64,000 bases of DNA from Dermatemys mawii (Eukaryota > Chordata > Testudines > Dermatemydidae). The stretch's first letter is position 1. Each line of letters starts with the position of its first letter. Shown piece after piece: positions 25,901-37,900 of the stretch. Under the pieces are notes generated by a model. It was not told the DNA's origin. It made no database searches and saw only the letters and a list, made by a program, of their open reading frames with translations. Location: the NCBI GenBank assembly GCA_007922305.1, contig ML677386.1, forward strand, positions 9,432,222 through 9,496,221, written 5' to 3'. The position numbers were made by a program, and so were the translations under genes.

Positions 25901-28900
25901 ACAGCAAGTTTTATATATATTAAAAGAAAGTTCGTAGCTCTAGTATCATGTACCAGAATCAGCTAAAACACTATGGGCTGGGTTTCTTTTGTGTTTTGTT
26001 TTGTTGTTTTTTATTTAAATAAAAGTAGAGCTAGAAACTACTTAGATTGTCTTGCAGTTAATGTACAGGCCTGGGAGTCAGAATACTAACAATACCATAA
26101 AGAACTGAAGCTAACAGCTTTTCAGTTTATGGCAACCTGTCAGTTTTGTGAATAGTGAACTAAAGCTAGTTCCTCTCATTTTCTTCAGATTTCTGTTTTT
26201 GGCTATTGCTCACTTGGGCACATTTTTCTATTTGGGATGCCCTCTCTGGAAGAGTCATAAGCAAGTTTCACCTATAAAATTCAATTAACTTCACTTGGAC
26301 AGTTAAATATATTAGAAATTACCAGTGGATAGTTTACAATGTTCATATGTCTAGGACCCAAAAACAGTGAGAAACTGCCAATCTTCATACCACAATCTTG
26401 AAACTCATTAACGTGAAAGGTTTTCTTGATAACTTGCCACTGAAACGCAGTCTTTCTTCCATTTTTGAAAATATTAGTGAACATCTTTTAAAACATGTGA
26501 TTCTCCACCACCAAACCCACAGAGACCAAGTGTGTCAAAAGATAGAGAACGTACTTTAGGCTCTAAAGTACATTTAGGTACTTAAATAAGTGAACTGATT
26601 TTCATAGGTGTGGAGTGCACACAAACTCCCATCACTCTCTAAAAAAAGTGGCTGGGTGCTCAGCACTTCTGAATGTCAGTCCCCTTATTTAAATACCTAA
26701 ATATGGACTTATGAAACTAAATTTAAGCTACCACTTTTGAAAAAATCTTGGCTAAAAAGGCACTTAGCATAGGAAACAAAAACACAACCAACATGAAATT
26801 TCTAGGCCAACCCAATTTTGAAGATGTGGGCAGAAAAAAAAAAAGTGGGAAAAACATGGGTTGGTAATAAGGTAAGCAGTTGTAAGAGTTGCTTCTGGTG
26901 AGAAAGAAAACTTTAGTCCCAACTCCAGAGCAAGGAAAAGGTGCCAAATATATTTTAGTCAGGTCTGGTGCTGCCACCTATCATTTTGTCAAAACGGAGA
27001 AGCCCATCAGTTCTTTATATGTACTAGCTTTCCCATAAAATAAATTGTAATGATTCCCCATGGCTTTAGTACAAGACTTGGGAAACCATCAGACAGTACC
27101 GCATGGCTTCATAAAGAGATGGGCCTCAAACCAAAACCCCAGATCAGAACTACAGGCTTTGGAAAAGTTGAGTACTAGATCCAAACTTGGAAGTTCCAGC
27201 TCATCTCTTGTCCAAAGTAGAAGACATTTAGAAACAAACATAAAAATTCAGCTACATATATTAGTTTACATTGAATCAAAGGTGGTAGGTCGGATGCATT
27301 CAAGGAAGAGAACTCAATGAATGAGGAGGTGCATCTGAAAGCATGGTGGAGACACTGGTCTTTCGGTCTTTGAGGAGATTTTTAATGGAAGACAGTTTTT
27401 TAAAATGTTCCAAAATGCACAAAAGTTAAATATAAGGACTTTTCCAGACTGAAGAGAAAAGGGGAAAAAGCAAACAAAACAAAAATTTCTCAGTGGCACT
27501 CTGTACCTCAAAGCTGCAACCTGGAACACCCATATTCACCACTCAAATACTTTGATATGTTTTGTACAAAGTATGCCGTATGAGGTATCATTTTCAAAGT
27601 CTTGATCTGTTCATCATTAATATTCTTTTGGATTGCATGCTCTATCATTGTATGTAAAGTTATGAAATTTTGCTACATGTGTATTACTGAGATATGTTGT
27701 AAGGTTGGGAAAACCACAACCAGCCTTTCAGGTGTAACAGTGGAGTAGACAGAGAGCATTACTGCCTCCTCAACACCCGTCAAGGAAAAAATCCACTATC
27801 CCAGGAACTGTATACAATGGAGACATCGCCGAGAGAACAGCTTTACAATGGAGACTGTTTTGCTATGACGTGGGTCAAAGATCTTTCCAGCAAACTGGAA
27901 GAAACTATAAAAGAGGGGAAGTGATATCATGACTTGGCCACACTCCCCACATAACACCTGGAAACACATCTGGAGGATAAAGACTGAATTGGAGAGGGTG
28001 GGCCCAAGCTGGAAAAGAGTTCCAGTCTGGGTATTGAGGAATTATATCATCTGTCAGGGTGAGCCACTGCTTGATTCAAACCCTGTTTAATTTGTATAAC
28101 TCAGACTGTGAATTCACTTTTATTTCTTAGGTAACAAACTCTGATCTTTGTGTTTCCGACTTATAATCACTTAAAATCCATCTTTCTATAGTTAATAAAT
28201 CTGTTTTATATTTTTTCTACAACAGTGTATTTTGGTTAAAGTGCTTGGGAAATAGCTCAGTTTACAAAGGCCAGCATGTGTCCTCTCCATATTGAGGAAA
28301 GGGTTGTGTAATAACAAACTGATCAGGCTTCTGATGAGGGCAAGATAGTACAGTTTTGGGGTGTAAGGCTGGGGAGCTTGAGGGGAATTGGCTGGACCCT
28401 CTCTATTGTTGGCTCATGAGTGTCTGGCAAAGCATTCATGTAACTCAGCTGGGTGTGTCCCTGCCTTTGGATGTCTGTGTAAGTGCAGTATCTGTCAGAG
28501 ATTTGTGGCTTAACAATAGCATCACAATGTGTGAGAGATATCCCAGGTTGGTGGGACGGGGGCTCTGTGGTCCCAGTTGCACCCCTGGGAGCCCATCATA
28601 CTCTCCCCAAAGCCCTACAATTCAAATATCTAAAAGCAATTCACTTTTTCATTTTGGAGTGTATCGAGGTCAATTTTCATTCAAATACAAGGGTCCTATT
28701 GATACTGAGCGGAGCTTATATTCATAAAATTCAATTTGCAAAAAGAATAGACTGTCTCCAAGCTACTGAATATAAAACTGGCAGCTCATGCTGAAAGTTT
28801 GATAGGGCTTCTAACACTGACATACCCTTAAAAATGTCTTTAGACACAGATACTTCTTTTATTTGCTATCCCATAAATAGTTGAAGTTACACATTAAGAA

Positions 28901-31900
28901 GTGGTTGTAAACTTTCCACAAGCATGGTAGTGATAGTCCTCATTGGTTGGTGATGGAGACAACTGCTTCATGGAAAAGGAAATTTTTTAAAAAACACACA
29001 CTCAATGCTAAATAATGCTTCTTTCAATAACCCTTTAAAAATTTTACACATATCTGCCTCCTCTTCCTCCCTCCTCAGGTCTGCTAAATTGAAATCCATG
29101 AAAGGACACTGTCTATACATCAAAGCTGTAATAAAACATTTTAGTTGTTGCAAATTATATCAAAAATGATAAATATTTTACACAATCAATGTGAAAATAT
29201 CTTATTTTGCATCCAAGTCATGTGTGAATTTGTTTTTGCAATGACTATGCATCTTACATACAACAATAAAATTACAGTTTATTTCAGAAATTAGAATGTG
29301 AATTCCTCCTAATCCATATTTGCTGATAGGGAAGAAATTGTTTATGCTGAACTGTTTCTTAAAACAGAAATAAAAGCTGCATGTTGACATCTGCCAATTA
29401 TAAAACTGTAAACTAAAACACCAATTAGGCAGAAAGCTCTCTCTCTTTCATAGGTATCTCCTTAAAAGCACAAGCAAAGGAAGGGGAATGTGTATTTCTT
29501 TATAAACGAGCAGCTGTTTGCTAACTTTCTATATCATCTTTCCACAGGTTCTTATGTTTTCTTTTACTATTAAATCTGCAATTCAATGTATAGTAGTTCA
29601 TAATGTCAACCAGTGAGCTCTCTATCATGGAAGTATATCAAGTGAGAGACAGTGTGCACAATTCATGCACGTATATCCATATGCATTATTATTTTATATA
29701 TCAGGAACATGTTCAAAATTGAATGCCTAAGATAAGACTCTAGGGGCAAAGAGGGGAAAAATTTAATACTGTGAATGTTAAACGTGAAATGTATCAAACA
29801 TATATGGCTGTAATTAAGGACTAGGTTCTGATTAGAGGTAGAAATTGTCGGCAAGTATTTTTGACCACTCAGTTTCTAAAACATTCAAGAGAAACTCCTG
29901 TAGTGACCATTTGCCTTGCACCTTGTGAGGTCCAGATGTGCACCCCTCCCCGAAAAAGCAAAACAGCTGATGTCATCACTACAGTAGGGGGGTTCCGAAA
30001 GAATGGGACACCTGCACAAGTTTTGATTGGGTCCTTCCATCGGCTGAGTGGCTGCAGAACCTATTGGTGAACAGACAGTAACATACCTAGATTGTGCTTA
30101 TCTGGTTTGTAAACCGTTCAACACATCCCTGTAGACCTCAGAGAGATAAGCTGGCATGCTGCACTACAAAGATGAAAGATGACATATTTCTCCAGCAGCT
30201 GAAGACAATCTCTAACTGTTATTTGAGGACTACTCTGAGTCTTTGAGATGAGATTCAGTAGTGTGAGAAACCTACTGGAAGGAAGTATACTCTGCCAGTC
30301 CAGAGAAGCTCCTAGGAAGTCTCGAGACTGTAGAGGAGTCAAAAAGGGCTTTGTAGTTGATTTGAAGGTGCAAGCTATGAAACAGAACACACATTTTTAC
30401 TGATGCCAACACTTCCTGATACGATCTACACCAATCATCCGGAAGCAGGAAAACAATTATACCCATAAGACATAGGTTGGCATCAACTACTACCACAATC
30501 TCTGAGGATAACGTGGGGGCCAAAGATAGGCCAAAGGGAGCACCCAGTAGTGGTAGTGCTTCTTGCTGATTAGAAAATGAAGAAACCTCTTGTGTGAAGG
30601 GTGAACAGAAATGTGAAAATGTGCATCTTGATCAAAAGTCATGAACTACTTTCCCTATTCTAACAAGGAAATTATTGCTGCAACGATCCCCATCTTGAAT
30701 TTTTGCTGTTTACACATACCTGTTTAGAGACCTGAGGTCTAAAGTTGGCTTCCATCCTTCATTCTTTCTGAAAATCCAGAAGCACTTTGAATAAAATCCC
30801 TTTTCCCTGTGCTGTACAGGAACTGGTTCTATTACTCCTAAACATAGAAGTGAGGCCTTATTGCACCAACAACTGATCATGAGAGGAGACCCTGAAGAGA
30901 GATGGGGAGTGGAAAGGGATAGGAGGAATAGATTTCAAATGGATAATCTAACCAAATGTTATGGTTTCCAAAAACCATTTGTCTGATGTTATATTTTCCC
31001 ATGCAGCCTGAAAATCGGAGTGGTGACATCCAAAAGGAGAGAGATGTGTAGGATGTTGCAGTTGAAAAACCCAGTCAATTGGATCTCACTAGGAGGATGT
31101 AGCTAGCAGAGAAAATAGAGCTGTAGCTGAGTCCACAATGAGCTTATGATCATCATAAGGGGAGGTCTTCTACAGTACTCTAAAGCAGGGGGCTTCAAAC
31201 TTTTTCCTCGGCGGCCCCTTCTCGACAAGGAAAAGGTCACGCGGCCCCCAGGGGCATGTCCGCCAAAATGCTGCCGTGGAAAGTGAAAGCTTCCACTTTC
31301 TGCGGTGGCATTTTGGCGGTACTACAATAGCCCTCCCGGGAGTTTGACGATCTCCCGGGTGGGATCGGCAGTGGCAGCGGGGTCTCGCACACCTCCAGGG
31401 GTGGTCTTGCGCACCTCAGATTGACGACCACTGCTCTAAACCTCTCTATGGAAGCCTGACAGCTGCAACCAAGACATTCTTCTATCCACTGCAGTGGTCA
31501 TAGACTGTGTTGCAGTACCTGCAGCATCCAAGGAGACTTGGAGTGATGTCTTTGACAGGAGAGGACTGTCTTGTATAATGGCCTTAAAGTGGTGATCAAT
31601 AGAGAATTAAATAGAGGAATCAATAGATCAATAGAGGAATTCCTCTGGCAGGTGATCAATAGAGGAATTAAAATTGTTATAATTTAAATAGCTGTATATG
31701 GCTATGAGTGCCTGATGGTTTGGTATTCTGAAGTGAAGGGTGGCGGACGCATAGGATTTGTGATCAAAAAGATCAAGCCTCCTGTAGTCCTTACTGTATG
31801 GGGTGGACTTTGAGCAATATTGTAGGTGTTTATTAACTGCCTCCACTACTAGGGAACTTGGAACTGGATGGGAAAATAAAAATTCTGATTTCCTGGCATG

Positions 31901-34900
31901 AACATAATATTTTTTATCCACCCCCTTGAAGGTAAGCAGTAAAGTAGCTGCGGTTTACCCAAGTGTCTTAGCAGGCTCCATAAGAACTTCATTGACCAGA
32001 ATGGCAATTCTTATAGATGTCAAGGTGTGCAAAATATGTAGGAGTTTGTGGTGGGACTCCTGAACCTCTTATAAGGGAATCTGAAGCATGTCAACAATTT
32101 CCCTCATCAGTTCCTGAAACTGCCTGAAGTCATCTGCCATAGGTCATATGAGTGAAAGGTGTCAATCTGCTCTTGCTTCTTGCTCCTCAAAGGTCTCCTT
32201 CTCTGGCATAGATGGTAGTAAAGGAGGTTGAGGCAAATGAGCCCTTATCTATTCCCACTGGTAGTGCAAAGACCATGTTGCAAATTGTTGACAATAGAAT
32301 GCTCAGGGGTCCTACCGAGGCCACTGAGGGGGCCCAAAAAGCATGGGTGGATTCATCCATTCTTTTGCCATGTGATTGTCATTTGAGGTCTATCCTCCTG
32401 TAATAGGTCAGTGTAGGAAGGAAAGCAATATATCCTAGAATAGACATTGGAACCCTGCACCGAAATTTGAAAATCTGAGGAGTCCTTCTCCATGTGCTCC
32501 AAGGGTGGTGGTGGTGGTTGGAGTAGCTATTCAGCTTGCAAAGTAGATGGGGATGAACATGATGATCTAGATGATAGAGGAGTCAGTGACCAAGAGAGTC
32601 TTGACACTGACAAAATCCCAGCACTCGTTAACATAGGAGACTCTGGCTCTAAAGACAATATTGGTCTTTGGGGTACTTAAATTCTTGTGGTACCAATGGT
32701 ATCAAAGATGGGGCTGAGTGAGAGCCTGAGGTGGAAAGCTTCAGCCCCAATGCAGCTGGTACCTAACTTTTGGAATTTGAGTGAGTCAGCTCTGATTCCA
32801 TGAGTACCGTAGGTAGCCAAGCAGTCTTTTGTCCCTTGACTTTAACGTTAACGTTACCAAGTGTTGTTCAGGGATGGGCTTAGAACACTTTTGAACAGTG
32901 CCTCTGCTGCTCTGGGTACAACTATCCAAACTTGGTTCTGAATACCAGAGCCAGCTCTACCTTTTTTGCCACCTGAACTGTCGAAGGAAAAAGATTGATC
33001 AGAATGCCACTCCCTACAATGTGCCACCCCAGGCATGTGCTTTCTTGGCTGGTGCCTGGAGCCGGCCCTGCTGAGTTCATCTTAGACAACTGATTCTTCT
33101 CTCTTTGTGGTACCACTATCAGTCAGAGACTGCATGGAACTCCCCTTGGGAGGTGAGGTCTCCATAGCATTCTTGTGAGTCAGCAACCAAGGTATTCTTG
33201 GAGATTTACTCCTTACCTCCTTCTGTTTAGAGGCAGATATCAATAAGGACTTTGATACCACAGATGTACTTGGCGTTGCGTTACTGCCTACATCTCTAAG
33301 GGTCTCTGGTGACTGAGATTTTGATGTGGACGAGGCACTAGCAGAACGGAGTGTATGTACACAATGGTCCTCCACCCTGGAGCCAAAGCTAATTGTAAAA
33401 CATGCTCCATCATTAGAAGTTTAAACTTGACCTCCCTATTTTTCCAGGATCTCCCCTTGAAGTAAGTACAGTTCTTGCACTTACTGGAATATAAGTATCA
33501 CCGAAACAGTGGAGACACTGGCAATGCCCATCACAAACTGAAATAAGCTCATGGCAGAAAAGGCACCTCTTCAACCACGGGGAGCCCAGCATACCCAAGT
33601 AAAATAATGAAAAATAACTCTTAGAAGAGAAAGCTCTTAACTAACTAAATCTGAAATTAATACAATAAATTTTTATTATTTTTAAGAAAATGAAGAAAAG
33701 AAAGACAACAATGTTCCAACAGCTATAAGCACTGTAAGTGACTATATGCTATTTGCTGAAATATTAGAGAGAACAGACACCTGGAGACTCTCTCACTGAA
33801 GACAGTTGAAAAGGATCTGAGGGTGGTTTGCCTGCACAGTCCCATATAGCCTCAACACAGAGCATAAGGATCTGCGGAGCACATGCATGGGCTGAACAGG
33901 CACCCCTGCCAAAATTCTTTCAAAGGCACCTGAAGTGGAGCATTGACAGGACATTACTAGAAGAAGAATCTAAAAAACTACAAAGTAAACAGCATTCACA
34001 TTTACATTCCAAACCATTGAAGAATCAATGATTGTAAAAGGTGTCCAAATGAGCATGCTGATTCCTGAAGTCCTCTGTCCACAGTGCAGTTAACAGCATG
34101 GCTAGCAGCAGTGCAAGTTTCCCAACACTTAATTAGGAACATACCTCAAACCAGAACTGGAGGGACTCCCACTGTCTCAACCAGGGTATCAATTAGTGAT
34201 AACTGTCATTGTGGGTTGCTGAGCCTTGCCCCTGGGAACAAGAATGACTGCAACAATTTGTTTCACACAAGCTATAGAACAGCTATCAGATGGTAATGAT
34301 TGCATTTCTTAGTGTTTGATTCATATACTCATCAAGTGTGCTGTTTCTAGTAAAGGAATCTTAAAAAATTTACATTTCCAATGGTATCAAAGCAAATATT
34401 ACCCAAAACATATTTCATTTGAGTCAATTGTTCATAATGACAATATGGATTGTGTATATTGTATTATCTGAAGGGGTTCAGAGAAACTTGTTTTGCTAAA
34501 GATAGGGGATATTCCATATTTTTTTTTATTTTACTTCCTTCATTTTTATGCTCCACTTTGTCTTCCATAACAAAGCAACTTTTGTTCAGTCTTATTTGCA
34601 ATCTGCCTAAGATTACTTTTCAATTTTCAAAAAATTGAAATTTTTGCTTTCTAAAAACCATTTTAAAAAAAACACACATTTTCTTTGGCTTGTCCGTCCC
34701 CCTCTCCTCTTTTCTTTTTACTTTAATTTTTAACTCAACTATCCATCTCTTCTCCATTTTCCCTGTAAATCAGTCCCTTCTCGCAGGGTCTTCAAACATA
34801 TGCCAAATACTCTCATGTTACCAGTTTCCATGGTTCTCCTTCACCCTCGAAACCCAGTAGTCCCTATCCTTGACCTCTCAGACAGCTCAAGAGCCATTCT

Positions 34901-37900
34901 GCATCCCTAACTCTGTCTTTCTTTACACAACTGTGGGACTGTTTTCCTCCTCCACCACCAAAGTTTCAGGTTCCTACTTTCCTCCCTTTCCTTGTCACCC
35001 AGTTCCCACAGTTCTCTCCACATTCTCAGATCTCTGTAGCATGATGGAGGCAAGAACTGTGCTAAATCCTACTGAGTCCCTTGTATAGGGACAGAAGAGG
35101 AAGTAGTACATCGATGTGGTGCTTGCTGCTGCTCAGATTTGGCTGGGAAGGCACAGCAAGTATGACATTAAGAAGACTCAGCCAAAGGCAGAAAACCTTT
35201 GTTATGGGGAGAGAGAGAGGTTTTTATTACAATGGGATAAAAACCTGAGCTGTCTCTATACTAGTGCTTCACCCTATAAAGTAGTTTAGCATTTTTCTAG
35301 TGTAGATACACTAAAAGAACAGGGCTGATGGGCTTGGAAGGGAGCACATCCAGCCCTGCTTAACTGGAAGACTGGGTATTGTAATGCAGAGCTTTTGAGG
35401 GAGTTGAGAGACACAGCAACATAGGAGTGGTATATGGAAGATTCCAATAACACCCCAAAGAAAAGAAAACACAGGGAAGGACCAGAGAGAGAAAGACGGA
35501 AGAAAATGAAACAAGACTGGTAGACAAAATGCACAGAAACAATAGAAGAGAACAGAACAAAATCCAGACATGGTGGTGTATTTTTTTTTTTTGAAGTGCA
35601 TTATGTAATCCAGGGGATGGATGTCAGCTATTGACCTAATTAAAGATGGTAGTTAACTCTACTGAAAAAGCCTCAAAAATAAAGTCTCCTCTAAAATTTT
35701 GGGCCCCATCTGTTCACAGTAATTTGACAGGAGATCAACATTTTCCCTGTTCTCAGGCAAAGAAAACTAAAGCCTTGTAGAAGGAAGCTAATTTACAATA
35801 CCTTAAACAAGGGGTGGGCAAACTACCGCCCGTGGACTACATCCAGCCCACGGGCCCGTCCTGTCCAGCCCCTGAGCTCTCAGATCGGGATGCTCCCCGC
35901 CGGCCCCTTCCCCACAGCCTCAGCAAGCCGCGCAAGCAGCACTCTGACCCACTGATCCTGGGCAGTGCTGCAGCGGCATGGCTGGCTCCAGTGGGGCTGC
36001 TTGCTCCTGTCGCTCTGAGCGGCATGGTAAGGAGGCGGGGCAGCGTGTCTAGCTCTGGTGGGCCACACGGTTACCAGACACACTGCTCTGAGCAGGATGG
36101 AGTAAAGGGACTGGGGCTGGGGGCTTGGATAAGGGGCAGGGAGTCCCGGGGGCAGTCAGGGGGATAGGGAAGGGGATGGGTGGGGTAGGGTCCTGGAGGG
36201 GCATTTAGAGTGTGGGGGGGTCTCAGGAGGGGGCAGTCAAGGGACAAGGAGAGGGGAGGTTGGGGGTTCTGAGGAGGGCAGTCAGGGGGCAGGAAGTGGG
36301 AGGGGGCTAGATGGGGGGTGGGGCCATGCTGTTTGGAGAGGCACAGCCTTCCCTATCCAGCCTTCCACGCAATTTTGCAATCCCGATGTGGCCCTCGGGA
36401 CAAAAATTTGCCCACACCTGCTTTAAAATTATACCACACTATTCAGTGACCTTTGACAAGTTACTTAATATTTCTGTACTTCACTTTACTCATTGGATAT
36501 TACTACTTCCAATCCTCACAGATATATTGAGAGATTTACCTTTTGTCAAATACTTTGAGAGTCTTTGGGGAAAATGCTCTCTTTTAAAGGGCTAAATATT
36601 AAGCAAATTAAACCCGATATGTACATATCAAGAAAGAGAAACTTACCTTTTCCATAGAAGAACTTTCGGTAATAATATGCTCCAAGATCAATGTGTTCTA
36701 TAATATAACGCTTAACTTTCTCCCGGTGAATTGACTGATTCTCTCTTGGCACCTCCAGTACAGAAACACCAGCATTGGTGCAGTGGGAACTTAGAGAGGA
36801 TTCAAAGGAACAACTTTCACCTGAAGCAAAAGATGCAGAGTTTGCCCTAGAAAGTGCAATCCTCCTATCTCCTTCTCCACCAGTTTCATTCCTGAAGTAA
36901 GGGCAACTCAGTATTAGGTCATTGCTTTTCCCATCACCCTCATCAGCATCTAGGTTTTCTTTTGAATTGAGGTCCTCTTTACTTCCCAAAGGAGATTCAC
37001 AGTTTCCTGTCTGGCCTGCTGTCATTTGAGTTTGTGATGCGGCTGAAGCCCCGGTGGTTATATTTTTTCTTTTTCCCACATTAACTCTGGTAGCCATTGC
37101 TTCATTTATGTTAAATAAAATGCTCTGAACATCATAATGTGCAAAACATTTTTGACAGTTCCAAGGACGAATGTTTCTCTCAAATCTACCATCATCCAGT
37201 TCTGAGGAAAATTTGAAAGTTTCATGCTCACTTTTAACAGTTCGCAGTTTTCTAAACAGAGGTGTTTCTACTGCTTCTGATTTTAGTCTCCATTTGAAAG
37301 ATTTGTCCCTGTCCCTACCAATAAGCAGGGCATTATCCATATAATCCAATCCAGAAATCCTGACAAATTCTCCCCTGGAAATCTGTGTGGCAGCATGAAG
37401 ACTTGGAGAAATTGTAGGGTTACAGCGGAAAAACTCGGGAAATCCAAATGGAGCAAGAGTTTTATGTTCAAAATTTTCCACTCGATATCCTCTGAGCATT
37501 GCAAAAATATTCTCACCAGATAAACCTTGCCTGTCAATTGAAGAAGTACTTCCATATTCTCTGTGAAGAGCTGCTCCTGTATTTGGGTTAACAGCATTCT
37601 GGTCCAACACATCTTCAGCATCAATGTCACTAATTGTGACATCACTGTTGCTTCTTTGTCTTATGGGATGAAGTCCCCTCTGGGGAGAATGGACAAAGAG
37701 ATCTCCTATTGTATATTTGGTCTCTGCAAATTCCAAATCCAACTGCTGTTCTTGTTGCCCATCACTTCGGTCATTCTGTCCATTTGCAATTATTGATTCA
37801 ACATTCTCATAACTGGTTTGAGGTCTACTTTCCCATAGTGCTTTACTTAGTTCCTTAGAACAATCCTTTTTAGGAGGCCATTCAGATACCCTTGCTCGGA

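Larger units (their letters stand above)
29900..33975 (-). mobile_element. Decayed DIRS-type retroelement (terminal repeat, gag-like, RT)
   Basis: On the minus strand, from high to low coordinates: a terminal-repeat-like segment (about 33776-33975, including ggacattactagaagaagaa), a gag-like region (about 31628-33600) and a reverse-transcriptase region (about 30118-30960). DIRS elements encode gag, RT/RNase H and a tyrosine recombinase. Here everything after the RT is missing, the low-coordinate border is not sharp, and frames are broken. Two hAT copies (31186-31433, 32946-33070) are inserted in it. Confidence 0.7.
25324..36646 (-). other. SIPA1L2 intron (11.3 kb) after the first coding exon
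   Basis: Donor GAAAAG|gtaagt at 36646 and acceptor tgctacag at 25324. It contains a palindromic repeat (26570-26710), an LTR (27502-28598), a decayed DIRS element (about 29900-33975) with two hAT insertions, and a hAT copy (35808-36420). 25330-26560, 26715-27495, 28604-29900 and 34300-35800 hold nothing recognised. 34084-34296 may be an unidentified old repeat. Confidence 0.75.

Noticed and set aside
37283..37645. 120-codon frame on the minus strand within the SIPA1L2 first coding exon
   Set aside because: A shadow of the real frame, which is confirmed by strong SIPA1L2 similarity.
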